This document shows positions 28,160-36,424 of a stretch of 43,403 bases of DNA, in pieces; the first letter of the stretch is position 1, and each line of letters opens with the position of its first letter. Where the stretch lies: contig JACAVV010000038.1 in assembly GCA_024648695.1 (NCBI GenBank), positions 1-43,403 of the forward strand, read 5' to 3'. Origin of the DNA: Nitrospina sp. (GTDB lineage Bacteria; Nitrospinota; Nitrospinia; Nitrospinales; JACRGP01). The notes beneath the pieces are model-generated. The model was not told where the DNA came from and ran no database searches. It worked only from the letters and a program-made list of their open reading frames with translations. The position numbers and the translations under genes are program-made.

Positions 28160-30196
28160 ATGATCAGGAAACAGTTAATACTTCCTTTAGCGGGCGTTCT
28201 GACTTTGGCGATTTTTGTCATCGATTTGAATACCGAGTTGGGGGTGGCCGGTGGCGTTCCTTATATTGTGGTTGTTTTATTGGGACTGCTTCATGGTGAT
28301 AAAAAATTTTTTTTATACTCAGGGTTAGTGGGGATTGGCTTAACACTTTTTGGCTATTATTTATCACCTCCGGGAGGAGAAGTTTATAAGGTAATATTGA
28401 ACCGTTTTTATGCGGTAACCGCTATTTTTGTCACCGCCTTTTTGGGCTATCAGTTTATAGCCAAGCAGGAAGAATTCGAAATCTTTAAAAAGGAATTCCA
28501 ACAACGAATTAATAGTGAAGAAGAACTTGCGGACTTTTTGTTCGACCGGTCCCACGATGCCGAATCTGAAGAAACATTCCGAAACGCCATGCGCCTCTCC
28601 CTGGAAAATATCTGCAAACTCACCCAATGGCCCCTTGCGCATATGTACCTGGTTTCAGAAACCGGAGACAAATGTTTTCCTTCCAAAGTCTGGTACGGCC
28701 AAAACCTGGACCTCTTCAGGGAATTTATCGAGATAACCGAATCCACTATTTTTAATAAAGGCGTGGGGCTTCCAGGAAGAGTGATCGAAAAAGGCGAACC
28801 TGTTTTTATCAGGGATGTAAACATGGATCCAAATTTTCCACGATCAGATTTTTTGAATGAAGTTTCCATACGGGGAGCGTTCGCAATTCCCGTGAAAATC
28901 AAGGGAAAGACCCAGGCGGTTCTTGAGTTTTTTTCAAGGAACATAGAAATTCCCATTCCAAAAATCATGGAACTGATCGATAGCGCGACCCACCAGATCA
29001 GCCGCCTGCTGGAACGCTGGCAAACGGAAAGGGCGCTAATCATTGAAAAGAATAAAGCAGAAAACGCCAGCCAGGCCAAATCGGAATTTCTATCCAATAT
29101 GAGCCATGAACTCCGGACACCTCTTAATGCGATTCTGGGTTTTTCACAATTGATTCAAATGGACCCGGGGGACATATCTAAAGATCAGCTGGTAAACGTA
29201 AAGCAAATCTACAAATCGGGAAGCCATTTGCTGACATTGATCAATGAAATCCTTGACCTGGCTAAAATTGAATCCGGGAATTTTAGCCTTTCTCCGGAAC
29301 CTGTACTGATAAATGAGGTCATTGAGGAGGTTTTTGCGATCTTGCAATCTCTGGCCCAGGAGAGGGACATCACACTCATCAATAATATAAATGGGAAAGA
29401 TTCCTTTTCGGTGATTGTGGACCGTATTCGAATTAAACAGATTCTTTTGAACCTCGGATCCAATGCGGTTAAATACAATCGACCCAAAGGAACCGTTACT
29501 TTTTTCTCCGAACCCCTGGATAATGAAATGGTCCGGATTTGCGTTAAGGACACGGGTTATGGAATTGAAGAAGATTTACAGTCAACTTTGTTCAAGCCCT
29601 TTAATCGCCTGGAAATGGAATATTCGGGAATTGAAGGAACCGGAATCGGCTTGAGCTTGTCCAAGCAACTTGTCGAGTTGATGAATGGGAAAATCGGGCT
29701 CGAATCCAAACCCGATGAAGGGTCGGTATTTTATATCGAGGTTCCCCTTGTGGAGGTTATACCCGAAACCCGGAAGGAGAATGTCGAAGATCCGGAACTG
29801 GAAATGCTTTCAGGACAGAAAAAAATGTCTAAAGTAATCTACATTGAGGACAATCCGACAAATATGAAACTGGTGCGCGATGCTTTAACCAAATACCCTT
29901 CTATCCATTTTATGGAAGCACCCAATGCGATGGTGGGGCTGGAAATGATCCGTAGAAAAGATCCCGATGTTGTATTAATGGATATCCATTTACCGGGATT
30001 GAGCGGCGTAGATGCCGTGGAAGAAATCAGGCAGGATCCCAAAATCAAACATTTGCCCGTTTTGGCAATTTCTGCCAATGCGACCCAGAAGGACATTGAA
30101 ATCTCCATTAGCAAAGGATTTAATGCCTATTTGACCAAGCCAATACAGATTCCGGAACTGACCCGGGCTATTCAAAAATTCCTTCCTGTTGAATGA
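28160..30196 (+). CDS. Hybrid sensor histidine kinase with GAF domain and fused receiver
   Basis: The 678-residue kinase has four N-terminal transmembrane helices (about 5-23, 28-45, 49-68 and 80-100), a GAF-type sensor domain (about 125-285) and a HisKA dimerisation domain with the phosphorylated His316 (FLSNMSHELRTPLN). The ATP-binding domain follows with its N box (LGSNAVKYN), DTGYGIEE and GTGIGLSLSK. The C-terminal receiver (about 558-678) has acidic residues in YIEDNPTN, phosphoacceptor Asp608 (VVLMDIHLPG) and Lys660 (LTKPI). All catalytic motifs are present. No separate response regulator or output gene is adjacent; phosphotransfer to a distant partner is likely. The four-helix N-terminus resembles small MHYT/7TM-like sensors but is not a named domain to me. 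Confidence 0.93.
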   Translation: MIRKQLILPLAGVLTLAIFVIDLNTELGVAGGVPYIVVVLLGLLHGDKKFFLYSGLVGIGLTLFGYYLSPPGGEVYKVILNRFYAVTAIFVTAFLGYQFIAKQEEFEIFKKEFQQRINSEEELADFLFDRSHDAESEETFRNAMRLSLENICKLTQWPLAHMYLVSETGDKCFPSKVWYGQNLDLFREFIEITESTIFNKGVGLPGRVIEKGEPVFIRDVNMDPNFPRSDFLNEVSIRGAFAIPVKIKGKTQAVLEFFSRNIEIPIPKIMELIDSATHQISRLLERWQTERALIIEKNKAENASQAKSEFLSNMSHELRTPLNAILGFSQLIQMDPGDISKDQLVNVKQIYKSGSHLLTLINEILDLAKIESGNFSLSPEPVLINEVIEEVFAILQSLAQERDITLINNINGKDSFSVIVDRIRIKQILLNLGSNAVKYNRPKGTVTFFSEPLDNEMVRICVKDTGYGIEEDLQSTLFKPFNRLEMEYSGIEGTGIGLSLSKQLVELMNGKIGLESKPDEGSVFYIEVPLVEVIPETRKENVEDPELEMLSGQKKMSKVIYIEDNPTNMKLVRDALTKYPSIHFMEAPNAMVGLEMIRRKDPDVVLMDIHLPGLSGVDAVEEIRQDPKIKHLPVLAISANATQKDIEISISKGFNAYLTKPIQIPELTRAIQKFLPVE

Positions 30197-30222
30197 CCGA
30201 TCCTCATTTCAACTCCCAGGTA

Positions 30223-31023
30223 TCACTCCACCCGTTCCCCGCAATGGGGGCAATATTCCGCCTTTTTCCTGGGCATGATCTCCATAAAACCCGAAGCTAG
30301 AATTCCACCGGGAACTGCAAACATGCCAATTCCCAGCACCGAAACGATTCCCGAAAACAGTTTGCCGAGCGCCGTCACGGGATACACATCTCCATAACCA
30401 ACCGTGGTTAAGGTAATCACCCCCCACCACAAGGTTGCAGGAATGTTGGGAAACTTTTCCGGCTGGACGGAGTGTTCTACCAGATACAGCACACTGGATG
30501 CGGTGAATAACAGGATTAAAAGTGCAAGGAATGAGATGGCCAATTGATCTCTGCGTGCAGAGAAAACCTGAGTCAGGGTTTTCAGGGCGGTGGAATAACG
30601 GCCCAGCTTTAAAAATACCATTAGACGCAATAATCGCAAGGCTCTTAAAAATCGTAAATCGTGGGGAATCAGGAACGACAGGAAAAACGGCAGGATGGCC
30701 AGCAGATCAATGATCATCATGGGGCTGAAAGCCAAACGCAGTCTGCCTCTGACCGGTGTTTGGTACCGTTCGCTTTCGGTACCGCACCAGAGGCGGACGA
30801 TGTACTCCAGAAGAAAAATGGAAACCGAAAAAATCTCAAATGCCTCAAAGGCGCCTGAATAGCTGGGACCCAGAGATTCCACGGTTTCAAGAACCACACA
30901 TACCAGGTTAAAAAGGATCAGAGTGACCAGGCCCCCATTCACCCACCTTTGCAGAGGGTCACTTTTCGGTTCACCAAACAGGACTTGATAGGCCCTTTTT
31001 TTAATAATGGTTGTAGGGCTCAT
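30223..31023 (-). CDS. Voltage-gated-type potassium channel with C-terminal zinc-ribbon-like tail
   Basis: The 266-residue protein has six membrane helices: S1 about 30-48, S2 61-80, S3 100-118, S4 122-142, S5 160-182, and S6 220-246 after the pore loop. S4 carries regularly spaced arginines (Arg124, Arg127, Arg130, Arg133), the voltage sensor. The selectivity filter is TVGYGD (207-212), so K+ is the expected ion. The C-terminus ends in CPHC (258-261) and acidic residues, half of a zinc-ribbon-like motif. The length resembles KvAP-type prokaryotic channels. The gene converges on the kinase gene with a 26-base gap. Confidence 0.93.
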   Translation of the reverse strand: MSPTTIIKKRAYQVLFGEPKSDPLQRWVNGGLVTLILFNLVCVVLETVESLGPSYSGAFEAFEIFSVSIFLLEYIVRLWCGTESERYQTPVRGRLRLAFSPMMIIDLLAILPFFLSFLIPHDLRFLRALRLLRLMVFLKLGRYSTALKTLTQVFSARRDQLAISFLALLILLFTASSVLYLVEHSVQPEKFPNIPATLWWGVITLTTVGYGDVYPVTALGKLFSGIVSVLGIGMFAVPGGILASGFMEIMPRKKAEYCPHCGERVE

Positions 31024-31075
31024 TATAAGGAACCTTTTTGGAAAGATTTAACCTGGGTGGGTCGATGGTAATATC

Positions 31076-31318
31076 TTAATTCAATACGGCCCAATCGGGC
31101 TCAAGATTGCGTTCGGCAACATAAGTTTTATGACCGCTGGAGAACACCAGGATATGGTACCAGGGTTGATCTTTAGGCGGACGGCTTTTAGCCATCTGCT
31201 CGTACCATTCCTCACTCAATTGAAAAGTAGGGTCGACCCCGAGCACGACGCCCCGGTAGCCGAAGCGTTTATGGTGTATGAGTTGCCCGGTGAAAAACTT
31301 GGGTTTGGGTAATTCCAT
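31076..31318 (-). CDS. hspQ: HspQ/YccV-like hemimethylated-DNA-binding-domain protein
   Basis: The 80-residue product, started at the ATG at 31318, fits the HspQ family: HKRFGYRGVVLGVDPTFQ (about 15-32), EEWY, a PxxDQPWYH stretch (about 48-56), and the closing tYVAERNLEP. E. coli HspQ is heat-inducible, acts as a Lon adaptor and promotes degradation of a mutant DnaA. The reading frame extends further upstream, but the conserved part begins only here. The ribosome site is weak. It lies 52 bases upstream of the potassium channel on the same strand. Confidence 0.85.
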   Translation of the reverse strand: MELPKPKFFTGQLIHHKRFGYRGVVLGVDPTFQLSEEWYEQMAKSRPPKDQPWYHILVFSSGHKTYVAERNLEPDWAVLN

Positions 31319-31392
31319 ATTAGTAGTTAAAAGGACAGAAATTAATGGTAAAAACTCCCGGAAACTTTCCCCGTTATACCTCTTTGGGTTTT

Positions 31393-31414
31393 TGCCGGGC
31401 CATCCTGCCCGGCA
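31393..31414 (-). other. Perfect hairpin between rhodanese and hspQ
   Basis: TGCCGGGC (31393-31400) and GCCCGGCA (31407-31414) form an 8-base GC-rich stem with a 6-base loop. No T-run follows on the minus strand, so it may be an RNA-stability or processing element. A second inverted repeat (about 31432-31461, GGCTAACCGAA and TTCGGTTGGCC) spans the rhodanese stop codon. Confidence 0.4.
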
Positions 31415-31445
31415 GATTTCACCCATGATCGGCTAACCGAATCCG

Positions 31446-31760
31446 TCATTCGGTTGGCCACCCCAAGTCCATCCATCTTTGCATCCCACCGTCTCCAACA
31501 CAAACGACGTTGGTGAGTCCAGCACCGATCAGTGCCTCCGAAGCCATTTTCGCCCGGCCCCCCATTTTGCAATGCACGTAAACTGTGGAGTGCCCTTTCA
31601 ATTCATCTGCAATAGAAGTCACATCTTCGTGAGAAATGTTGCGCGCTCCCTTGATGTGTCCTTCGGAAAACTCTCCGGGACTGCGCACGTCCAGAATCAA
31701 ATCATTCTCTCCCAAATTTCCAATCTTGTCGTGAAGTTCGTCGATGCTGATATTTTCCAT
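31446..31760 (-). CDS. Single-domain rhodanese-like protein
   Basis: The 104-residue protein is a lone rhodanese domain: LILDVRSPGEFSEGHI (about 21-36), then the active-site loop HCKMGGRA with the catalytic Cys64, and VxGGMQRW near the end. Rhodaneses carry sulfur as a persulfide on this cysteine, or act in sulfur or redox signalling. There is no signal peptide, so it is cytosolic. The start at 31760 has AAAGGA at good spacing. The downstream gene on the same strand is hspQ, 128 bases away. Confidence 0.9.
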   Translation of the reverse strand: MENISIDELHDKIGNLGENDLILDVRSPGEFSEGHIKGARNISHEDVTSIADELKGHSTVYVHCKMGGRAKMASEALIGAGLTNVVCVGDGGMQRWMDLGWPTE

Positions 31761-32093
31761 AGCGTTCCTTTGAAAAGTAAGTGAATAGGAATCAAGGGTC
31801 CAAACAGGCAACATTAAAAAAGCAGTACCGGGACCATAAAGAATTGATGGAATTATATCATTAAAAGCCGGACAACCCGACCGTCAATTTTTTGGATGGA
31901 ATCCCGGGCAATACCATTCGCCCGGAAGTTTCTGCCGCTGGTTTTTTGACTGGAAAGAAATGTAAACCGGTAAATTTACTTTTAAAAATGGTCATAAATA
32001 GTTGTTTTTATTGAACTATATGGAATGGCGCAAAATTTATTCTGTGTTGGTATGGCTCTTGCTTTAGTTACTACGTTATTAAAGGAGAAAATT
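31761..32093. other. Divergent intergenic region upstream of flgF
   Basis: A 333-base gap between the divergent rhodanese and flgF. It holds an imperfect CCGGGC/GCCCGG hairpin (31904-31925) and, close to flgF, the sigma-54 site described separately. The middle is AT-rich without a recognisable sigma-70 promoter. Confidence 0.5.
32048..32063 (+). promoter_or_regulatory. Sigma-54 (-24/-12) promoter of flgF
   Basis: The sequence TGGTATGGCTCTTGCT has the TGG at -24 and TTGC at -12 with the exact sigma-54 spacing (consensus TGGCAC-N5-TTGCW). Transcription would start near 32073, leaving about 20 bases with AAAGGAG before the flgF ATG. It is nearly the same as the site at 38682, which supports both. 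Confidence 0.75.
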
Positions 32094-32885
32094 ATGAATG
32101 AAGCCATTTTCATTGCCGCCTCAGGTGGAAAAAAAGAAATGCGGAAAATGGACATCACCAGTAATAACCTGGCCAATGTCAACAATTCAGGTTTCAAAAA
32201 AGATTCCCTGGTGTTCGAATCCCTCATCCCGCCGCTGGAGCCGGACCTCTCTTTCGATGCCAGTCGGAACGCCTTATTGCCACCGGAACTGGGCAATGCG
32301 GATGTTACTTATGTGACTGTCTCGGAAATGATGACCGACCATTCCAAAGGGTTTTTTGTCAAAACGGACAATGAACTGGATGTCGCTTTGCAGGGTGAGG
32401 GTTACCTTACGGTTGAAACGCCCTACGGTATTCGCTACACGCGCAAAGGCAATCTTGGAATCGATACTCAAGGCAGACTGGTCACTCAAAACGGGTTTCC
32501 TTTACTGGACGATGGCGATCAGCCGATTGTCATTCAGTCGAATAGCCAGGATATCACCATCGACCCCGACGGCAACATCAGCCTGGGAACCGGAAGCGGA
32601 AACACTCCGATAGCGCAATTGCAACTGGTCGATTTTAAAGACAAACACAAACTGATTAAAGAAGGCGACGGTTTATTCAAATGGAGCGATGAGGACATCC
32701 CTCCCGACCCCGCGCAAAACATGTCCCTGCGTCAGGGGTTTCTGGAAAACTCCAACGTCAATGTGGTCGAGGAAATGGGTCAAATGGTGACGGCTTTGCG
32801 CGCTTTCGAAGCGTATCAACAAGTCATCCAGACCGTCGACCGGCTGAATAACCAATCGGTAAACACATTGGGACGACTGATTTAA
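32094..32885 (+). CDS. flgF: Flagellar proximal rod protein FlgF
   Basis: FlgF is one of the axial rod proteins of the flagellar basal body in the periplasm. The 263-residue protein shows the rod/hook family N-terminal motif with ITSNNLANVNNSGFK (about 19-33) and the C-terminal helix VNVVEEMGQMVTALRAFEAYQQ (split about 223-246), which stack into the rod. The middle carries the GVALQGEGYLTV-like stretch of the FlgF/FlgG D1 domain. The start at 32094 follows AAAGGAG; the frame stays open upstream through the promoter, so that extension is not used. It is the first gene of the long flg cluster. Confidence 0.95.
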   Translation: MNEAIFIAASGGKKEMRKMDITSNNLANVNNSGFKKDSLVFESLIPPLEPDLSFDASRNALLPPELGNADVTYVTVSEMMTDHSKGFFVKTDNELDVALQGEGYLTVETPYGIRYTRKGNLGIDTQGRLVTQNGFPLLDDGDQPIVIQSNSQDITIDPDGNISLGTGSGNTPIAQLQLVDFKDKHKLIKEGDGLFKWSDEDIPPDPAQNMSLRQGFLENSNVNVVEEMGQMVTALRAFEAYQQVIQTVDRLNNQSVNTLGRLI

Positions 32886-32952
32886 CGGATCAGCAAAAAC
32901 ATAAATATTTTTAATTAATACCAAAACCCCTTAGGGAAAGGAACCTTGGCTT

Positions 32953-33741
32953 ATGATGCGATCATTGTACACCGCAACCACCGGCATGCAGGCGCAGGAT
33001 TTAAACGTGAGCGTGATTGCCAACAATCTGGCAAACGTCACCACCACAGGATTCAAGCGCAGTCGGCCGGACTTCCAGGATCTCCTTTACCAGAATCTGA
33101 GACTGGTGGGTACGTTGTCCCAAAATGGAAACCAGGTGCCCACGGGCATCCAGGTGGGACTGGGTGTCAAACCCGCCGCCGTCCAGAAAGTATTTCTGCA
33201 GGGCGATTTCGTGCAGACGCAAAACGCTCTGGACATTGCCATTCAAGGAGACGGATTCTTCCAGATTTCCCTGCCGGACGGAACCATAGGGTATTCGCGT
33301 GCAGGATCTTTCAAACTCGATAATGTCGGACAGATCGTCACTTCCGACGGCTTGCTCCTGCAACCGACGGTAACGGTTCCATCGGATGCCGAACAGATCG
33401 CTATCGATACTCAGGGAACGGTTTCCGTAACCCAGCCAGGGGCCACCGCGCCGACGGTAGTTGGAACTTTACAGCTTTCAACGTTTCAGAATAATGCGGG
33501 ATTGCAGGCTATCGGATTCAACCTCTTCGAGGAAACCGACGCTTCCGGTGCACCAACAAGTGGAACTCCCGGTCAGCAAAACCGTGGCACGACGCAACAG
33601 GGTTTTCTGGAGCTGTCCAATGTGAGTGTGGTGGAGGAGATGGTCAACCTCATCACCGCGCAAAGGGCTTATGAAGCGAATTCGCGATCGGTGCAAACTT
33701 CCGACCAGTTGTTACAGATCGCAAATAATCTGATCCGGTAA
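32953..33741 (+). CDS. flgG: Flagellar distal rod protein FlgG
   Basis: FlgG forms the distal rod that passes through the P and L rings. The 262-residue protein starts [15 protein letters not shown], then [12 protein letters not shown] (about 27-38), both diagnostic, with the central [13 protein letters not shown] and the C-terminal [24 protein letters not shown] (split about 221-245). The length equals that of typical FlgG. The AAAGGAA site precedes the ATG; a second ATG three bases on is equally possible. Its last base of the TAA is the first base of the flgA start, a tight coupling. Confidence 0.97.
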   Translation: MMRSLYTATTGMQAQDLNVSVIANNLANVTTTGFKRSRPDFQDLLYQNLRLVGTLSQNGNQVPTGIQVGLGVKPAAVQKVFLQGDFVQTQNALDIAIQGDGFFQISLPDGTIGYSRAGSFKLDNVGQIVTSDGLLLQPTVTVPSDAEQIAIDTQGTVSVTQPGATAPTVVGTLQLSTFQNNAGLQAIGFNLFEETDASGAPTSGTPGQQNRGTTQQGFLELSNVSVVEEMVNLITAQRAYEANSRSVQTSDQLLQIANNLIR

Positions 33742-34484
33742 TGTTTATGCGAAACACAATACTTTTTAGATTGGTTCTAACGGCCATCGTCCTGGCTGTT
33801 TTCATCATTGGAACTTTGGCGGAGGTGAAAGCAAAAGTCGGGGGCCAGATTCTAACTACGGAAGAGATCGAGCGGCTCACAATCGATTACATGATTGATA
33901 CGCTTCCCTGGGACCCGGACCAGGCTGAGATCACGGTGAAGTACAACAACCGGGATTTGAAATTGCCTGAAGGCGAACGCACTTTAAGGTTTGTGAATCC
34001 CGGCAAGAGAAAAACTTTGGGGCGCATTCCACTGACTCTCAAAATCCGAGTTGGTGAGGAGTACCACCGTATGGTGCGGCTCAGTGCATATGTGGAAGTG
34101 TATCAAAACGTGGTCAAGGTACGCGATTCCCTGGTGCGGGGCCACATTCTCACTCCCGGCGATGTGGAATTGACGCAAGTCAAAACCTCGCGGCTCATTC
34201 CGGGTGTGATCACCAAAATAGAAAACACAGTGGGATATGAAATTCGACGCAACCTGAACATGGGGCACGTCTTAAGAGCGAACGATTTGAAGAAGCCGTA
34301 CTTGATCAAGCGTGGCGACCGGATTCTTTTATTGGCTTCCAAAGGATCCTTAAAAATCACGGTTCCCGGAATCGCCAAATCGAAAGGGCTGAAAGGCGGA
34401 GTGATCCCTGTGGAAAATATTCAAACTAAAAAAGTGGTTTATGGCGAAGTTATTGATGCCAACACGGTAAGGGTGGAATTTTGA
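33741..34484 (+). CDS. flgA: Flagellar P-ring assembly chaperone FlgA
   Basis: FlgA is a periplasmic chaperone needed to polymerise FlgI into the P ring. The 247-residue protein has a signal segment (about 9-28), then a strand-rich N-terminal part, and a SAF-type domain from about 125 (VRDSLVRGHILTPGDVEL) with the conserved GYEIRRNLNMGHVLRANDL (about 164-182) and a beta-clip end with GDRILLL. It overlaps the next gene frame by four bases if that begins at 34481. Gene order flgG-flgA-flgH is usual in many proteobacteria. Confidence 0.92.
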   Translation: MFMRNTILFRLVLTAIVLAVFIIGTLAEVKAKVGGQILTTEEIERLTIDYMIDTLPWDPDQAEITVKYNNRDLKLPEGERTLRFVNPGKRKTLGRIPLTLKIRVGEEYHRMVRLSAYVEVYQNVVKVRDSLVRGHILTPGDVELTQVKTSRLIPGVITKIENTVGYEIRRNLNMGHVLRANDLKKPYLIKRGDRILLLASKGSLKITVPGIAKSKGLKGGVIPVENIQTKKVVYGEVIDANTVRVEF

Positions 34485-34495
34485 AAGTGGAAACT

Positions 34496-35224
34496 ATGAC
34501 AACTCGGCCTACAGAAAAACACACTCATGGGAAAGCAATACCGCTTCTTTTAAGCGCATGCCTTCTTTTGGCTTCCTGCGCGCAACACAGGGAACTTCAA
34601 AAGGCCCGTGATACGGTGATTCCTGAAGTGCTTTATCCCAAAGTGGTGCGGCAGGAGGGATCCATTTGGCCGGGAGAAACGCCGAAAAATATTATGTTCA
34701 CCGACGCCAAAGCGCGGTTTGTCGGTGATGTGATCACGGTTGTGGTCAGTGAAACCGCAGAGTCTTCGCAATCTGCGACCACCAACACGCAAAAGACGAC
34801 GTCCCTCGATTTGCAAACGGGACGCTTGCTGGGGTTGCCGAGCAATCTGGGAATCGCCAATTTTCTGGGTTCCAACAACGGGTTCTCTCCGAATATAGAT
34901 GCGCAAACCAGCCGCTCCAACAACGGCCAGGGAACGACCACGCGGAATGGAACCCTGACAGCCACCATCTCTTGCATCGTGACCGATGTGCTACCGAACG
35001 GCAATATGCATATCGAAGGGAAACGGGTGGTGACGGTTAATGCCGAAGACCAGATCATGATTTTAAAAGGAATCGTAAGGCCCGTGGATGTGAACTTTGA
35101 CAACACAGTCAATTCATCCCAGGTGGCCAATGCAGAAATCACTTTGGTAGGGAGGGGTGTTGTAGCTGATGAGCAAAGGGTGGGTTGGGCTACCCGGATA
35201 TTATCCTGGGTCTGGCCTTTTTAA
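34496..35224 (+). CDS. flgH: Flagellar L-ring lipoprotein FlgH, copy 1
   Basis: FlgH forms the L ring in the outer membrane. The signal peptide ends in Leu-Ala-Ser-Cys (Cys28 from 34496). The mature domain has the family pattern of a GDVITVVVSE strand, SATTNTQK, a SLDLQTG-GLPSNLG segment, GQGTTTRNG, LPNGNMHIEGKR, VRPVDVNFDNTV and the closing GWATRILSWVWPF. The length (242) is usual. A TTG at 34481 would add five residues and overlap the flgA stop; I prefer the ATG, but the ribosome sites are poor for both. A second FlgH follows 61 bases later with the same segments in the same order. Confidence 0.95.
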   Translation: MTTRPTEKHTHGKAIPLLLSACLLLASCAQHRELQKARDTVIPEVLYPKVVRQEGSIWPGETPKNIMFTDAKARFVGDVITVVVSETAESSQSATTNTQKTTSLDLQTGRLLGLPSNLGIANFLGSNNGFSPNIDAQTSRSNNGQGTTTRNGTLTATISCIVTDVLPNGNMHIEGKRVVTVNAEDQIMILKGIVRPVDVNFDNTVNSSQVANAEITLVGRGVVADEQRVGWATRILSWVWPF

Positions 35225-35285
35225 GGACCAGCGCATTCGCGTTGAATCATGATAGGCATGATGCAACCTACCGGAGGCCAAACCG

Positions 35286-35996
35286 GTGTGCTGTGACTCG
35301 AAAGGTATGAGATCCGTTTTAAGGGCCGGGTGTTTGCTCTGGTTTCTGGCGGCTTGTGTTCATGGTGCTGGGCCGCCAGAACCCACGCCCGACTTGTCGG
35401 AATTAAATGCTTCGTCGAAACCGTCAGAGGGAAACATGCTTACTGAAACCAGACATATCGAATCCTTGTACAGCGATCCCAAAGCGACCCGTGTGGGAGA
35501 CACTCTGGAGATTCGGGTCAACGAGGTGACGGAATCCTCGTTGTCCGCGACCACAGATTTGCAAAGGCAGTCGTCTCTGGATTTGGCAGTAGGAGGGTTT
35601 TTGGGTTTGCCAAGCAATCGGGGAATTGGCAACTTTCTGGGCTCGGGCAACTCTTTCAATCCGACCATCGACTCCAGTTACGAACATTCCCAGTCGTCGC
35701 AGGGCACCACAACACGTAACGGAACGATGACAGCCATCATTCCTGCAGTCGTGACGAAGGTGTATCCCAACGGCAACCTGGAAGTCAAAGGAGAGAAGAT
35801 CGTCACTCTAAATGGAGAAGACCAATTAATGAATATCACCGGGCGAGTGCGACCGGTGGATATCAATTTTGATAACACCGTAGACTCCACACGCATCGCC
35901 CACGCCGAGATATCCATTCGCGGACGTGGTGTTTTGAACGATGCCATCGGAGTCGGTTGGGCCACCCGTATTTTGGGCTGGGTGTGGCCTTTTTGA
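35286..35996 (+). CDS. flgH: Flagellar L-ring lipoprotein FlgH, copy 2
   Basis: The 236-residue protein is a second FlgH. It has its own lipoprotein signal (Leu-Ala-Ala-Cys, Cys24) and every FlgH landmark of copy 1: GDTLEIRVNE, SATTDLQRQ, GLPSNRGIGNFLGSGN, GTTTRNGTMTA, YPNGNLEVKGEK, GEDQLMNITGRVRPVDINFDNTV and the end GWATRILGWVWPF. The start is a GTG at 35286 with GGAGG eight bases before it. The two copies differ most before the first strand and around the loop after residue 120. Both look intact, so either the L ring is mixed or one copy has another role. Confidence 0.95.
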   Translation: MCCDSKGMRSVLRAGCLLWFLAACVHGAGPPEPTPDLSELNASSKPSEGNMLTETRHIESLYSDPKATRVGDTLEIRVNEVTESSLSATTDLQRQSSLDLAVGGFLGLPSNRGIGNFLGSGNSFNPTIDSSYEHSQSSQGTTTRNGTMTAIIPAVVTKVYPNGNLEVKGEKIVTLNGEDQLMNITGRVRPVDINFDNTVDSTRIAHAEISIRGRGVLNDAIGVGWATRILGWVWPF

Positions 35997-36014
35997 ATCG
36001 GGAGCGAGGAGATC

Positions 36015-36422
36015 ATGCGTAAAATTATTTTCTGGTTAATGCTTGTTTTGGTTTTGCCCCTGTTCTGGACGGCATGCTCCAATGAAGGGTCGGGACCAGT
36101 GGGACCCAGTTCCACGGGTAAGGTTATCGATGTGGTGGCCATAGCCGGCGATGGTGGTTTGCCTGCAGACGGATCCAGCACGGCCACCATTCGTGTGGAA
36201 GTGTACACAACAGAAAACGAACTGGTGGATGAGGCAACGGTCACCCTGACCACAACACTGGGAACTTTGGGGTCGACTTCCCTGACTACCGCCGATGGCG
36301 TTGCCACCACCACCTTGACTTCTGCATCGTCACCGGGAACCGCCACCATCGTGGCGTCGGTGGAAAACATCAGTGCAACAGCGATAATCGAAATGGTGAA
36401 TATCTCAACAAAGGTCACTTAG
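36015..36422 (+). CDS. Small lipoprotein with a Big-1-like Ig domain
   Basis: The 135-residue protein has a lipoprotein signal ending in Trp-Thr-Ala-Cys (Cys21) and one immunoglobulin-like domain (about 35-130). The pattern is that of bacterial Ig-like group 1 domains of intimin/invasin: DGGLPADGSSTATIRVEV, then VTLTTTLGTLG, then TTADGVATTTLTS and ATIVASV. GGAG and GAGGAG lie before the ATG. It lies 18 bases after flgH copy 2 and two bases before the next lipoprotein, inside the flagellar run, so it is surely co-transcribed with L- and P-ring genes. No flagellar role is known to me for such a protein. Confidence 0.85.
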   Translation: MRKIIFWLMLVLVLPLFWTACSNEGSGPVGPSSTGKVIDVVAIAGDGGLPADGSSTATIRVEVYTTENELVDEATVTLTTTLGTLGSTSLTTADGVATTTLTSASSPGTATIVASVENISATAIIEMVNISTKVT

Positions 36423-36424
36423 CC

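Noticed and set aside
31271-31286. A third sequence fitting TGG-N8-TTGC on the plus strand
   Set aside because: It lies inside the hspQ coding region, antisense, with -24 and -12 boxes that fit less well (TGGTGT, TTGCC) and no flagellar gene nearby downstream.
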